Shown here: positions 1-5,907 of the stretch, one piece after another | Numbering within the stretch: position 1 is the stretch's first letter | How the letters are laid out: the number at the start of each line of letters is the position of its first letter | NCBI RefSeq assembly: GCF_900766305.1 | Contig: NZ_CAAFUZ010000048.1 | Coordinates: 1-33,673 of the forward strand | Reading direction: 5' to 3' | Length of the DNA stretch: 33,673 bases | Source: an uncultured Gemella sp. | GTDB lineage: Bacteria; Bacillota; Bacilli; Staphylococcales; Gemellaceae | The notes under the pieces: generated by a model | Told to the model about the DNA's origin: nothing | The model's database searches: none | Seen by the model: only the letters and a program-made list of their open reading frames with translations | Translations under genes and position numbers: made by a program

Positions 1-25
1 TGATATTTTCTACTTTATTAAACAT
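1..25 (-). CDS. Start of an unidentified gene, cut by the window edge
   Basis: Only eight codons are visible (MFNKVENI). An ATG at 25-23 is preceded by a strong ribosome binding site, AAAGGAGG at 40-33, seven bases away. A good promoter lies just upstream at 51-79, after the comG terminator, so this gene is transcribed separately from comG. The visible residues are too few to assign a family. Confidence 0.6.
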
Positions 26-50
26 ACTAAAACCTCCTTTGTATACTTAT

Positions 51-79
51 ATTATACCATTTTAAGGATTTTATTTCAG
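51..79 (-). promoter_or_regulatory. Promoter of the partial gene at the left edge
   Basis: On the minus strand the -35 is CTGAAA (79-74) and the -10 is TATAAT (56-51), with a 17-base spacer. A TG extension (TGGTATAAT) precedes the -10. Transcription would start near 44, just ahead of the AAAGGAGG site. Confidence 0.6.
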
Positions 80-81
80 TT

Positions 82-116
82 AAAAAACAGGCTGTTGACC
101 TATTTGTCAACAGCCT
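82..116 (-). terminator. Rho-independent terminator of the comG operon
   Basis: An 11-bp perfect stem (89-99 with 106-116) has a six-base loop. On the minus strand it is followed by six T (87-82). It lies 20 bases past the comGG stop, and so ends the comG transcript before the next promoter. Confidence 0.9.
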
Positions 117-136
117 GAATAGAATGGACCTAATTA

Positions 137-328
137 TTATTTAGATTTATTATTTTCTTTTAGCTGCTGTGTTATTTGTTTATCGTAATAGTCATTTAAA
201 CTTTTTATTGTGTACATTTTATTAATGTAAATACCCATAATACTAAATATAACTGTTATCACTAATAAAGCTACAAGTAAGGATGCTACTATTGCGTTTG
301 CTTTTTTATGTTCTTTTATTATTTTCAT
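137..328 (-). CDS. comGG: ComGG-like minor pseudopilin, last gene of comG operon
   Basis: A 63-residue protein with a basic N-terminus (MKIIKEHKKAN), one hydrophobic segment at about residues 11-36 and a short polar tail. Its place as the seventh and last gene of a comG operon suggests ComGG, a minor component of the competence pseudopilus. It is much shorter than the usual ComGG of about 120 residues and has no clear Gly-Phe prepilin cleavage motif, so the assignment rests mainly on position. The start is four bases after comGF. Its ribosome binding site (GAGGAAGGAAG) lies inside the end of comGF, which suggests coupled translation. The terminator at 82-116 follows. Confidence 0.6.
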   Translation of the reverse strand: MKIIKEHKKANAIVASLLVALLVITVIFSIMGIYINKMYTIKSLNDYYDKQITQQLKENNKSK

Positions 329-332
329 AGTA

Positions 333-1007
333 CTAACTTCCTTCCTCGTTATTAGTAATTGGTTTAATTTTTTCTATTTCTACATGATTATCAGTTTTAT
401 TGTAATTATTATTATTTTCCTGATTCTCTTTTTCTTTCTTTGCCTTCTCTTCTTTTTCTTTTTCTTCTTTTTCTTTTTTATCTTTTTCTTCTTTTTCTTT
501 CTTTTCTTTCTCCTCTTTGGCTTTTTCTTTGTCTGTTTTTTCATCTTTTATCTTTAGATACATATCACGTTCGTGATTATTTTTATCTACGATTAAGATA
601 TGTATAGTTTCATCCTCAACAGATAAAGTATAGCCCTTTATATGTTTTAATAAGAGAATATATCCAGCAAAGTCATTAGAATTTTTAAACTTATCCATGT
701 AGATTTGATTATCATTGAAATTTATTCTTACATCTTCCATGCCATCTTTACTCGTCATTATAATATAATGTTTTTCTTGAGTGACCTTTGCACTATTATT
801 GTATGTCTGCAATATTTTCCTATGAGCCAAGGCATATTCATAATTTGAATAATCTAGAAATCTTTTAGAAGTGTTTATTGTAGTCTTCAATATTAACATA
901 AGTAGTAGTGTTAGAATTACTAATAGGAATAAAGATACTGTCAATTCTAGCAAGGTAAATCCTTGTTTTGATTTAGCTATAACTGATTTTCTCACCAGTT
1001 TCTTCAT
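333..1007 (-). CDS. comGF: ComGF minor pseudopilin with Lys/Glu-rich C-terminal tail
   Basis: Sixth gene of the comG operon, a minor subunit of the competence pseudopilus that helps bring DNA through the wall. Counted from the ATG at 1007, the protein has a basic leader, the prepilin signature KQGFTLLELT near residues 14-24 with Glu at mature position 5, and a hydrophobic helix. A ComGF-like domain runs to about residue 150. After it comes a run of some 45 residues almost all Lys, Glu, Asp or Ala (about nucleotides 420-550), then an Asn-rich end. ComGF proteins are usually about 145 residues, so the tail is an addition. The start is uncertain: GAGG directly abuts the ATG at 1007, a GTG at 995 lies 12 bases past GAGG, and an in-frame GTG at 1037 has no ribosome binding site. 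The gene overlaps comGE. Confidence 0.8.
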   Translation of the reverse strand: MKKLVRKSVIAKSKQGFTLLELTVSLFLLVILTLLLMLILKTTINTSKRFLDYSNYEYALAHRKILQTYNNSAKVTQEKHYIIMTSKDGMEDVRINFNDNQIYMDKFKNSNDFAGYILLLKHIKGYTLSVEDETIHILIVDKNNHERDMYLKIKDEKTDKEKAKEEKEKKEKEEKDKKEKEEKEKEEKAKKEKENQENNNNYNKTDNHVEIEKIKPITNNEEGS

Positions 1008-1257
1008 CCTCAATTTTCGCTGAATTTTCACTAACACTTATGTAATAATTTTTTCTCTTTGTAGTAAAATTCTTATCTTTATAATGACTACAAATCTCCT
1101 CATACAAAATTTCTTTCATTTCTAACTCTTTTTCTACCTTATATAGATTAGAATATTGTCTGACCATATTTGGAATTAAAAATACGAATAATAGAGAGCA
1201 GATAAATAGAGCCCCTATCAATTCCACAAAAGTGAAAGCTTTTTTACTGTACTTCAT
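973..1257 (-). CDS. comGE: ComGE minor pseudopilin
   Basis: A 94-residue type IV pilin-like protein. The leader MKYSKKAF is followed by TFVELIGAL, with Glu at position +5 after the expected cleavage, and by a hydrophobic helix to about residue 28. The rest is a small charged domain. In the ComG system this is a minor pseudopilin processed by the prepilin peptidase ComC, which is not in this window. The start ATG at 1257 overlaps the end of comGD by 14 bases, and the stop overlaps the start of comGF, so translation of the three genes is probably coupled. The name rests on order in the operon as well as on the N-terminal motif, since minor ComG pilins diverge strongly. Confidence 0.8.
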   Translation of the reverse strand: MKYSKKAFTFVELIGALFICSLLFVFLIPNMVRQYSNLYKVEKELEMKEILYEEICSHYKDKNFTTKRKNYYISVSENSAKIEDEETGEKISYS

Positions 1258-1687
1258 CTAATGTCACATACCCTGTATCTAAATGCACAATTATGCGATA
1301 TAAACTATTATCAAATTTAATATCTACAGTATTAGCTTTAGATATTAGGTTTCCTCTCCAATATTCGAATTTGACAGAAGCTGCTCCAAGTTTTGCTTTA
1401 CCATTTTTTCTTATTTTTTTCCAATATTTCTGACCATCATACAATACTGCATATTCATCATCACTCGAAAAGAAGCAGATATAAGATCTATCTTTTCCTA
1501 AACTTTTTGTTTGGATATTATAAATTTCAGAAACTAACTCGTTAACAGCTAATCTCTCCTGATATTTATCATAGGTATTTACAGAAATTCTAGATAGAAT
1601 TATCACAATAATACTAACTATTAATAACACGGCTATCATCTCTACCAAAGAAAATCCCTGTCTATTTTTGAAGTGTTGCTTTACCAT
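1244..1687 (-). CDS. comGD: ComGD minor pseudopilin
   Basis: A 147-residue pseudopilin with the prepilin motif RQGFSLVEM (residues 9-17) and a hydrophobic stretch up to about residue 32. A beta-rich C-terminal domain follows. Length and position between comGC and comGE fit ComGD. The ATG at 1687 lies inside the last codons of comGC (26-base overlap) and has no strong ribosome binding site of its own, which points to translational coupling. The gene would supply a minor subunit of the DNA-uptake pseudopilus at the cell surface. Confidence 0.85.
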   Translation of the reverse strand: MVKQHFKNRQGFSLVEMIAVLLIVSIIVIILSRISVNTYDKYQERLAVNELVSEIYNIQTKSLGKDRSYICFFSSDDEYAVLYDGQKYWKKIRKNGKAKLGAASVKFEYWRGNLISKANTVDIKFDNSLYRIIVHLDTGYVTLDEVQ

Positions 1688-1994
1688 TAGCTATTACTAT
1701 TTTCTTGCCATTAGGTGCTGTACTAGCTTTATCTGCAGGACCATCTAAATAATGTTTTTCAACTAGTTTTTCAAATGTAACATCTTTATCTTTTTCATTA
1801 ATTTCATAAGCTGTAACTTGAGACTGTACTGTTTTTTCGTAAGCTTCTGAACTTTTATCTTTCGCAGTATCTATATTCTTAGTAATATTAGGGATTATAA
1901 GAATAAGTAGTATTGCGATTATGAACAAAACAATTAACATCTCTATTAAAGTGAAGCCGTCTTTGTTTTTAAACTTTTTCATAATATTTTCCAT
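1662..1994 (-). CDS. comGC: ComGC major competence pseudopilin
   Basis: A 110-residue major pseudopilin. The prepilin signature DGFTLIEMLIVLFIIAIL (from residue 12) is nearly identical to the ComGC consensus: cleavage after Gly, N-methylation of Phe, and Glu at +5. The C-terminal domain is small, as usual for ComGC. The start at 1994 (MENIMKKF) has a good ribosome binding site, AAGGAGG, five bases upstream; a second ATG four codons later would also leave the motif intact. The strong ribosome binding site compared with its neighbours fits its role as the main subunit of the pilus fibre. Confidence 0.93.
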   Translation of the reverse strand: MENIMKKFKNKDGFTLIEMLIVLFIIAILLILIIPNITKNIDTAKDKSSEAYEKTVQSQVTAYEINEKDKDVTFEKLVEKHYLDGPADKASTAPNGKKIVIANGKATLQK

Positions 1995-2004
1995 ATGTTC
2001 CTCC

Positions 2005-3051
2005 TTATTTTAGCGAGCTAGCCATATTAAAAATTGGAAGTAATATTACCATATACAATCCAACTATAACTACTGCTAAAATACCGAATAAAATAGGTTG
2101 TAATTTTTTCAAATTTCTATCCAATGATGTTAAAAATGTATCTAACATCAATTCACTGAACAATTTCAACTCTTTATCAATCAAACCATTATTCTTCCCA
2201 TGGCTTACAAATTTTCTAATTGACGTGTCAAAATATTTAATTTTTCCTATTGCATCTTCGAAACTTATACCTTTATCTAACTCTTGTAAAATTTCTATAG
2301 AAAACTCTGTTAAATAATAGTCATAGTTTTCCTCAGCAATTACTTCTAGGGCTGTTTTCAGTGAAAATCCGCTCATAAGAAATAAACTTAACTCCATAGA
2401 AAATCTGTAAGAAAAATATAATTTTGAATAGCTCCTAATTTTAGGAATGTATAAAAGTGATTTTAAAAATAGATTTGGTTTATATTTAATTGTAAAAAAA
2501 ATGTAACTTAAAAATAAAATAGTTAGTAAAATAATAATAGAAATGAATTTTGGAATATAGTATAGTGATTTGATTAATATAATAGTTTGGAGATCCATCT
2601 TAATATTAGATGAAGTATAGATGTTCTCAAATTGTGGAATTACTAGCGCATTAAACACCATAATGAGACATATTAGTGTAAGTGTTAAAAATAGCGGATA
2701 TCTTAAAGTTTTGATTACCTTTTCTTGTTGTATTTTTTGTATCGTAAGATATGTTTCTACTTCAAGCAACATATCTTCTATCCTACCGTAATCTTCTGCA
2801 AATTTTATTTTGCTTATAATTAATTGTGAATAACCAAGATATGCCAATATATCGGATAATTTATTTCCGTTAGAGAGTTTTTCTTTTATCTTTTTAATTT
2901 CATCATCAGCAACATCATATTGTATTAAAAGAAATTCTAATGAGTCTTCTAACATATATCCATGATTAATTAATTCATATAGACGTTTTATAAAATATAT
3001 TTTATTCTCTTTATCTAGGATTTTTTTAATATCCCCATTTTTCTTTTTCAT
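2005..3051 (-). CDS. comGB: ComGB pseudopilus assembly membrane protein
   Basis: A 348-residue polytopic membrane protein of the type II secretion/type IV pilus F (GspF/PilC) family. Two cytoplasmic helical repeats (about residues 15-110 and 215-310) are each followed by transmembrane helices; the hydrophobic stretches are near residues 118-140, 165-190 and 318-342. ComGB is the inner-membrane platform on which the ComGA ATPase works to assemble ComGC. The start at 3051 overlaps the end of comGA by 26 bases. No strong ribosome binding site precedes it, so translation is likely coupled to comGA. Its stop lies ten bases before comGC. Confidence 0.92.
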   Translation of the reverse strand: MKKKNGDIKKILDKENKIYFIKRLYELINHGYMLEDSLEFLLIQYDVADDEIKKIKEKLSNGNKLSDILAYLGYSQLIISKIKFAEDYGRIEDMLLEVETYLTIQKIQQEKVIKTLRYPLFLTLTLICLIMVFNALVIPQFENIYTSSNIKMDLQTIILIKSLYYIPKFISIIILLTILFLSYIFFTIKYKPNLFLKSLLYIPKIRSYSKLYFSYRFSMELSLFLMSGFSLKTALEVIAEENYDYYLTEFSIEILQELDKGISFEDAIGKIKYFDTSIRKFVSHGKNNGLIDKELKLFSELMLDTFLTSLDRNLKKLQPILFGILAVVIVGLYMVILLPIFNMASSLK

Positions 3052-4021
3052 CAGCAGAAATTAATCCTTTCTCAAATGCTAATTCAAATTTTTTTTCTAA
3101 AGATAAATTATGTATTTTATCGTTATCTATATATTCATGGATATTTTCCCTTTTTAATATTTCAGTTACTAATCCCCTTTTTCCATTTGTTAAATTTACC
3201 AATCTTTGCGAAATTATGCAAATTATAGTTTGTTTAATATCTTCCAATGATAGGTTTAAATCTCTTAATCGATTTATTACTCCAATTGAGTCTTCAGCAT
3301 GAATTGTACTCAATACTAAATGCCCTGAAAACGATGATGTAATTACTTGACTTGCTGTTTTATAATCGCGTATTTCACCAATTACCATCGCATCTGGATC
3401 ACAACGTAAAATTGATTTAAGTGCGTTATCATAAGTAATTCCTGCCTTTTCATTTACTTGCATTTGAATCAGGCTGGGAATTTTTTTCTCCACTGGATCT
3501 TCGACTGTTATTACCTGTTTATTTTTTCTAGCAAGCATACTTGCTAACTTATACATTGATGTAGATTTCCCACTACCCGTAGGACCGGAAAATAAGACTA
3601 GTCCGTAAGCTCTTTTTGAAAGATCATTTATGTACTGACTGTCTTCATCGAAGATACTGTATTCAACATCTTCTAATTCATTTATGAAGATTCTGACTAC
3701 ACAACCTTCATTTAACTCACTAAGCGGTAAGGTAGAAACTCGTAAATAATAATCTTTGTCATTATGTTTATAAACGAATCTCCCACTTTGTGGTTCTTTA
3801 TTCCTTGAGATATCAATGTTAGAATTAAATTTTAATAACGAGATTATCGATTCTATCTCCCTATTTGAAAATTTTTCATATTCACTCAGATTTCCTTTCA
3901 CTCTGAGTCTTATAAAGGATTCACCCGATGTATGTGGGTATATATGGATATCACTGGCTTTATTTGCTATTGCGTCATTAAGAATTTTGTTCATTAAATC
4001 TTTTACATCAATAGTTATCAC
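3026..4021 (-). CDS. comGA: ComGA competence pilus assembly ATPase
   Basis: Traffic ATPase of the PilB/GspE family that powers assembly of the competence pseudopilus from the cytoplasmic face. The Walker A motif GPTGSGKST is at about residues 146-154. The Asp-box ITVEDPVE, the Walker B region MVIGEIRD and the His-box STIHAEDS follow. I place the start at the GTG at 4021: AAGGA (4031-4027) lies five bases upstream, and the protein then begins MITIDVKDLMNKIL. A longer frame from a TTG at 4054 would add a hydrophobic peptide read through the upstream hairpin and has no ribosome binding site. Final length is 331 residues. First gene of the comG operon; comGB overlaps its end. Confidence 0.95.
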   Translation of the reverse strand: MITIDVKDLMNKILNDAIANKASDIHIYPHTSGESFIRLRVKGNLSEYEKFSNREIESIISLLKFNSNIDISRNKEPQSGRFVYKHNDKDYYLRVSTLPLSELNEGCVVRIFINELEDVEYSIFDEDSQYINDLSKRAYGLVLFSGPTGSGKSTSMYKLASMLARKNKQVITVEDPVEKKIPSLIQMQVNEKAGITYDNALKSILRCDPDAMVIGEIRDYKTASQVITSSFSGHLVLSTIHAEDSIGVINRLRDLNLSLEDIKQTIICIISQRLVNLTNGKRGLVTEILKRENIHEYIDNDKIHNLSLEKKFELAFEKGLISADEKEKWGY

Positions 4022-4041
4022 CCCATTCCTTAAGAAAAGGA

Positions 4042-4077
4042 AAATATAGGCCAAGTATTACTACCTAGCCTATATTT
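4042..4077 (-). terminator. Hairpin between the XRE gene and comGA, probable terminator
   Basis: A 10-bp perfect inverted repeat (4042-4051 with 4068-4077) has a 16-base loop. On the minus strand it is followed by TTTTCCTTTTC. It lies 58 bases past the XRE stop and about 20 bases before the comGA start. It could end the XRE transcript, or act as a leader structure that reduces read-through into comG. The stem is AT-rich, so termination may be partial. Confidence 0.5.
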
Positions 4078-4134
4078 AAAACTATTAATTTAATTTACTA
4101 CATTATAACTCTATAGCCTAAGTATTTGAGTATG

Positions 4135-4497
4135 TTATAGATTTATATTTCTAGAAAAAGAATATCCCCTAAATCTTCTCAAAACTTCTTCTACTAATTT
4201 ACAATCCTCACTATCAAGTGATTTAATCATATCTATTACTTCAAAGTGAGTATCTGCCAACTCTTCTGGTTCCCCTTTTTCAGTTTTATAACCTACCAGT
4301 TCATCAATAGATACGTTATATAGTTTCGCTATTGATACTAGTGTTGCAACATTTGGTTCGTTACGTCCGTATTCCCAGTTCGCATATACACCGTGAGATG
4401 ATAACTCTAATTTATCTGCTACAGTTGACATAGAGTAATTGTTCATTTTTCGAAGTTTTTTTAAGTTTTGTGCCAGTAATGTTCCTTTATTCTTCAA
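4135..4497 (-). CDS. XRE-family transcriptional regulator
   Basis: A 120-residue DNA-binding protein. Residues 8-68 form a Cro/cI-type helix-turn-helix domain (LAQNLKKLRKMNNYSM, then STVADKLELS, ending YNVSIDELVGY). The C-terminal 50 residues are acidic and have no recognised domain. The start is a TTG at 4497 with AGGAGG six bases upstream. A clear promoter lies at 4525-4553. It is transcribed in the same direction as comG, immediately upstream of it but separated by a hairpin. Its targets cannot be told from the sequence; a role in comG control is only a positional guess. Confidence 0.85.
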   Translation of the reverse strand: MKNKGTLLAQNLKKLRKMNNYSMSTVADKLELSSHGVYANWEYGRNEPNVATLVSIAKLYNVSIDELVGYKTEKGEPEELADTHFEVIDMIKSLDSEDCKLVEEVLRRFRGYSFSRNINL

Positions 4498-4524
4498 AGT
4501 AATCCTCCTTTCTCATCTATAACC

Positions 4525-4553
4525 ATTATACCTTGTTTTTTATAAAAAATCAA
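4525..4553 (-). promoter_or_regulatory. Promoter of the XRE regulator gene
   Basis: Minus-strand -35 TTGATT (4553-4548), 17-base spacer, -10 TATAAT (4530-4525). Start of transcription is expected near 4518, about 20 bases before the TTG start codon and its AGGAGG site. Confidence 0.7.
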
Positions 4554-4673
4554 ATTAAATTATAAATTTTAAAACCTTTTTTTCACGCTAATATAGAATA
4601 TTATTTTCAAATTATGTGTAATTCTTACAGAAAATCTACCATAAACTTTGATATGTCAACCATATTAAAAAAT

Positions 4674-4701
4674 AAAACAACGCTTAAATCAGCGTTGTTT
4701 T
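4674..4701 (-). terminator. Terminator after tcdA
   Basis: An 11-bp stem (4674-4684 with 4691-4701) has a six-base loop. The outer arm bases are AAAA/TTTT. It lies just past the tcdA stop. T-rich sequence follows on the minus strand. Confidence 0.85.
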
Positions 4702-4707
4702 CATTCA

Positions 4708-5475
4708 TTAAATAGGTTTTTCAACAGTTAATATTTTTATATTTTTCAACAAAGTAGTATAAACATAATTTGCTGCTATAAGTCCAGCGATCGATGGACA
4801 AAATGCATTTGAAGCTGGTGGAATTTTCGCTTTTCGTATAGCTGAGTCCTGCTTACCGATTTTTTCTAAATATTCTTTATTTGCAATTGTTGGACTTTCT
4901 GTAGAAAATACTACAGGTACTTTTCCACGAACTCTTTCTTTTTTAAATTTAGTTCTAATTACTTTTGCTAATGGACAAACAGTAGTTTTGCTAATATCAG
5001 CTATTTGGAATTTTGTTGGATCTAATTTGTTAGCAGCACCCATTACACTAATTACTGGAATATTGTTTGCTAAACAATATTTTATTAAATGTATTTTGAA
5101 TGTCACTGTGTCACATGCGTCTATTACAAAGTCTAGTGGTTTCTCATAAAATACAGGATACGTATCTTCAGTATAAAAGTCTTGAATAGCAATAACTTCA
5201 CATTCTGGATTAATATCCAAAATTCTTTTCTTCATTTCTTGAACTTTACTGCATCCTACAGTTTTAGTAGTTGCATGAATTTGTCTATTGACATTTGTAA
5301 TATCAATATCATCTTTATCCATAAGCACTAGTGAACCAACACCAGAACGTGCTAATGATTCAGCCGCAAACGAGCCTACACCACCGATTCCTAATATACC
5401 TACTCTTTTATTTTTTAATAATTCTAAACCTTCAGTTCCTATTAATAGTTCATTTCTCGAAAATTGATGTAACAT
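4708..5475 (-). CDS. tcdA: tRNA threonylcarbamoyladenosine dehydratase (TcdA/YrvM, ThiF-like)
   Basis: An E1/ThiF-like ATP-dependent enzyme that converts t6A at position 37 of ANN-decoding tRNAs to the cyclic form ct6A. Counted from the ATG at 5475 it has 255 residues. The nucleotide-binding motif GIGGVGS is at about 29-35. The family pattern DKDDIDITNVNRQIHA (about 53-68), the VIDACDTVTFK segment and the C-terminal PPASNAFCPSIAG segment are all present. The start at 5475 (MLHQFSRNELL) is chosen because GGAG sits six bases upstream; a further ATG at 5487 lies on top of that site. The gene stands alone, ends in the terminator at 4674-4701, and follows a probable 6S RNA gene. A TATAAT at 5500-5495 could give it its own promoter, but the -35 is poor. 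Confidence 0.92.
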   Translation of the reverse strand: MLHQFSRNELLIGTEGLELLKNKRVGILGIGGVGSFAAESLARSGVGSLVLMDKDDIDITNVNRQIHATTKTVGCSKVQEMKKRILDINPECEVIAIQDFYTEDTYPVFYEKPLDFVIDACDTVTFKIHLIKYCLANNIPVISVMGAANKLDPTKFQIADISKTTVCPLAKVIRTKFKKERVRGKVPVVFSTESPTIANKEYLEKIGKQDSAIRKAKIPPASNAFCPSIAGLIAANYVYTTLLKNIKILTVEKPI

Positions 5476-5512
5476 TTCTATCTCCATTTTTTAAATTATA
5501 TAATTTTAAATT

Positions 5513-5543
5513 AAAAAAGACTGGATACTTTTTAGAACCAGTC
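5513..5543 (-). terminator. Terminator downstream of the 6S RNA candidate
   Basis: A 6-bp stem (5519-5524 with 5538-5543) has a 13-base loop. On the minus strand it is followed by six T (5518-5513). It lies right after the 3' end of the proposed 6S RNA and before tcdA. Confidence 0.7.
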
Positions 5544-5547
5544 ATAA

Positions 5548-5727
5548 AAAAACCAAAACGCCGTAGATTCTTACCTAAATTGGTCCTGATATAATCAGGT
5601 GGGTACGATAGCCTTATGTTCTAAAGTCTTCTCAAGGAAGCATTTTATACTAGTAAGCGATTCTCATTCCCGTTCAAAAAGTGTTAGGCCCGAATGTATG
5701 GTAAGTCTTACAAGCGCTTTAGTTTCT
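5548..5727 (-). ncRNA. ssrS: Probable 6S RNA
   Basis: A non-coding stretch of about 180 bases with the features expected of 6S RNA, the promoter mimic that binds RNA polymerase holoenzyme. The ends pair in a long helix: 5713-5720 with 5555-5562 (8 bp including two G-U), then CTTACC/GGTAAG (5700-5705 with 5570-5575). Inside the 3' half is a small perfect hairpin (5585-5590 with 5594-5599). A sigma-A promoter precedes it (5734-5762) and a terminator follows (5513-5543). From memory, 6S RNA genes in Bacillus and Staphylococcus lie near the tcdA (yrvM) gene, which matches. The RNA gene itself is well supported; the 6S identity is inferred from fold, size and location. Both ends are approximate. 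Confidence 0.62.
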
Positions 5728-5733
5728 ATTTAT

Positions 5734-5762
5734 ATTTTACCACACTTACTTTACTAAAACAA
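5734..5762 (-). promoter_or_regulatory. Promoter of the 6S RNA candidate
   Basis: Minus-strand -35 TTGTTT (5762-5757), 17-base spacer, -10 TAAAAT (5739-5734). It predicts a transcript start near 5727, just before the 5' strand of the terminal helix. Confidence 0.6.
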
Positions 5763-5907
5763 CCTCAAAATTTGTATAATCAGGCAAATGATTTTAATTT
5801 ATTCATCTAAACCCTATTAAATAAAAGGTTTTCATAATGTGAAATATTTTTTAAATATATTTTTAATATTTGATTCTTTACTACTTATTTTTTTTATTAA
5901 ATTTTTA

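Noticed and set aside
4022..4054. N-terminal extension of ComGA from a TTG at 4054 (hydrophobic peptide MAYIFLFLRNG)
   Set aside because: It is read through the hairpin at 4042-4077, has no ribosome binding site and is not a ComGA feature. The GTG at 4021 has AAGGA five bases upstream.
5842..5872. AT-only inverted repeat after uvrA as a terminator
   Set aside because: The arms are A/T only and short, the spacing is irregular, and in this AT-rich gap such pairing is expected by chance.
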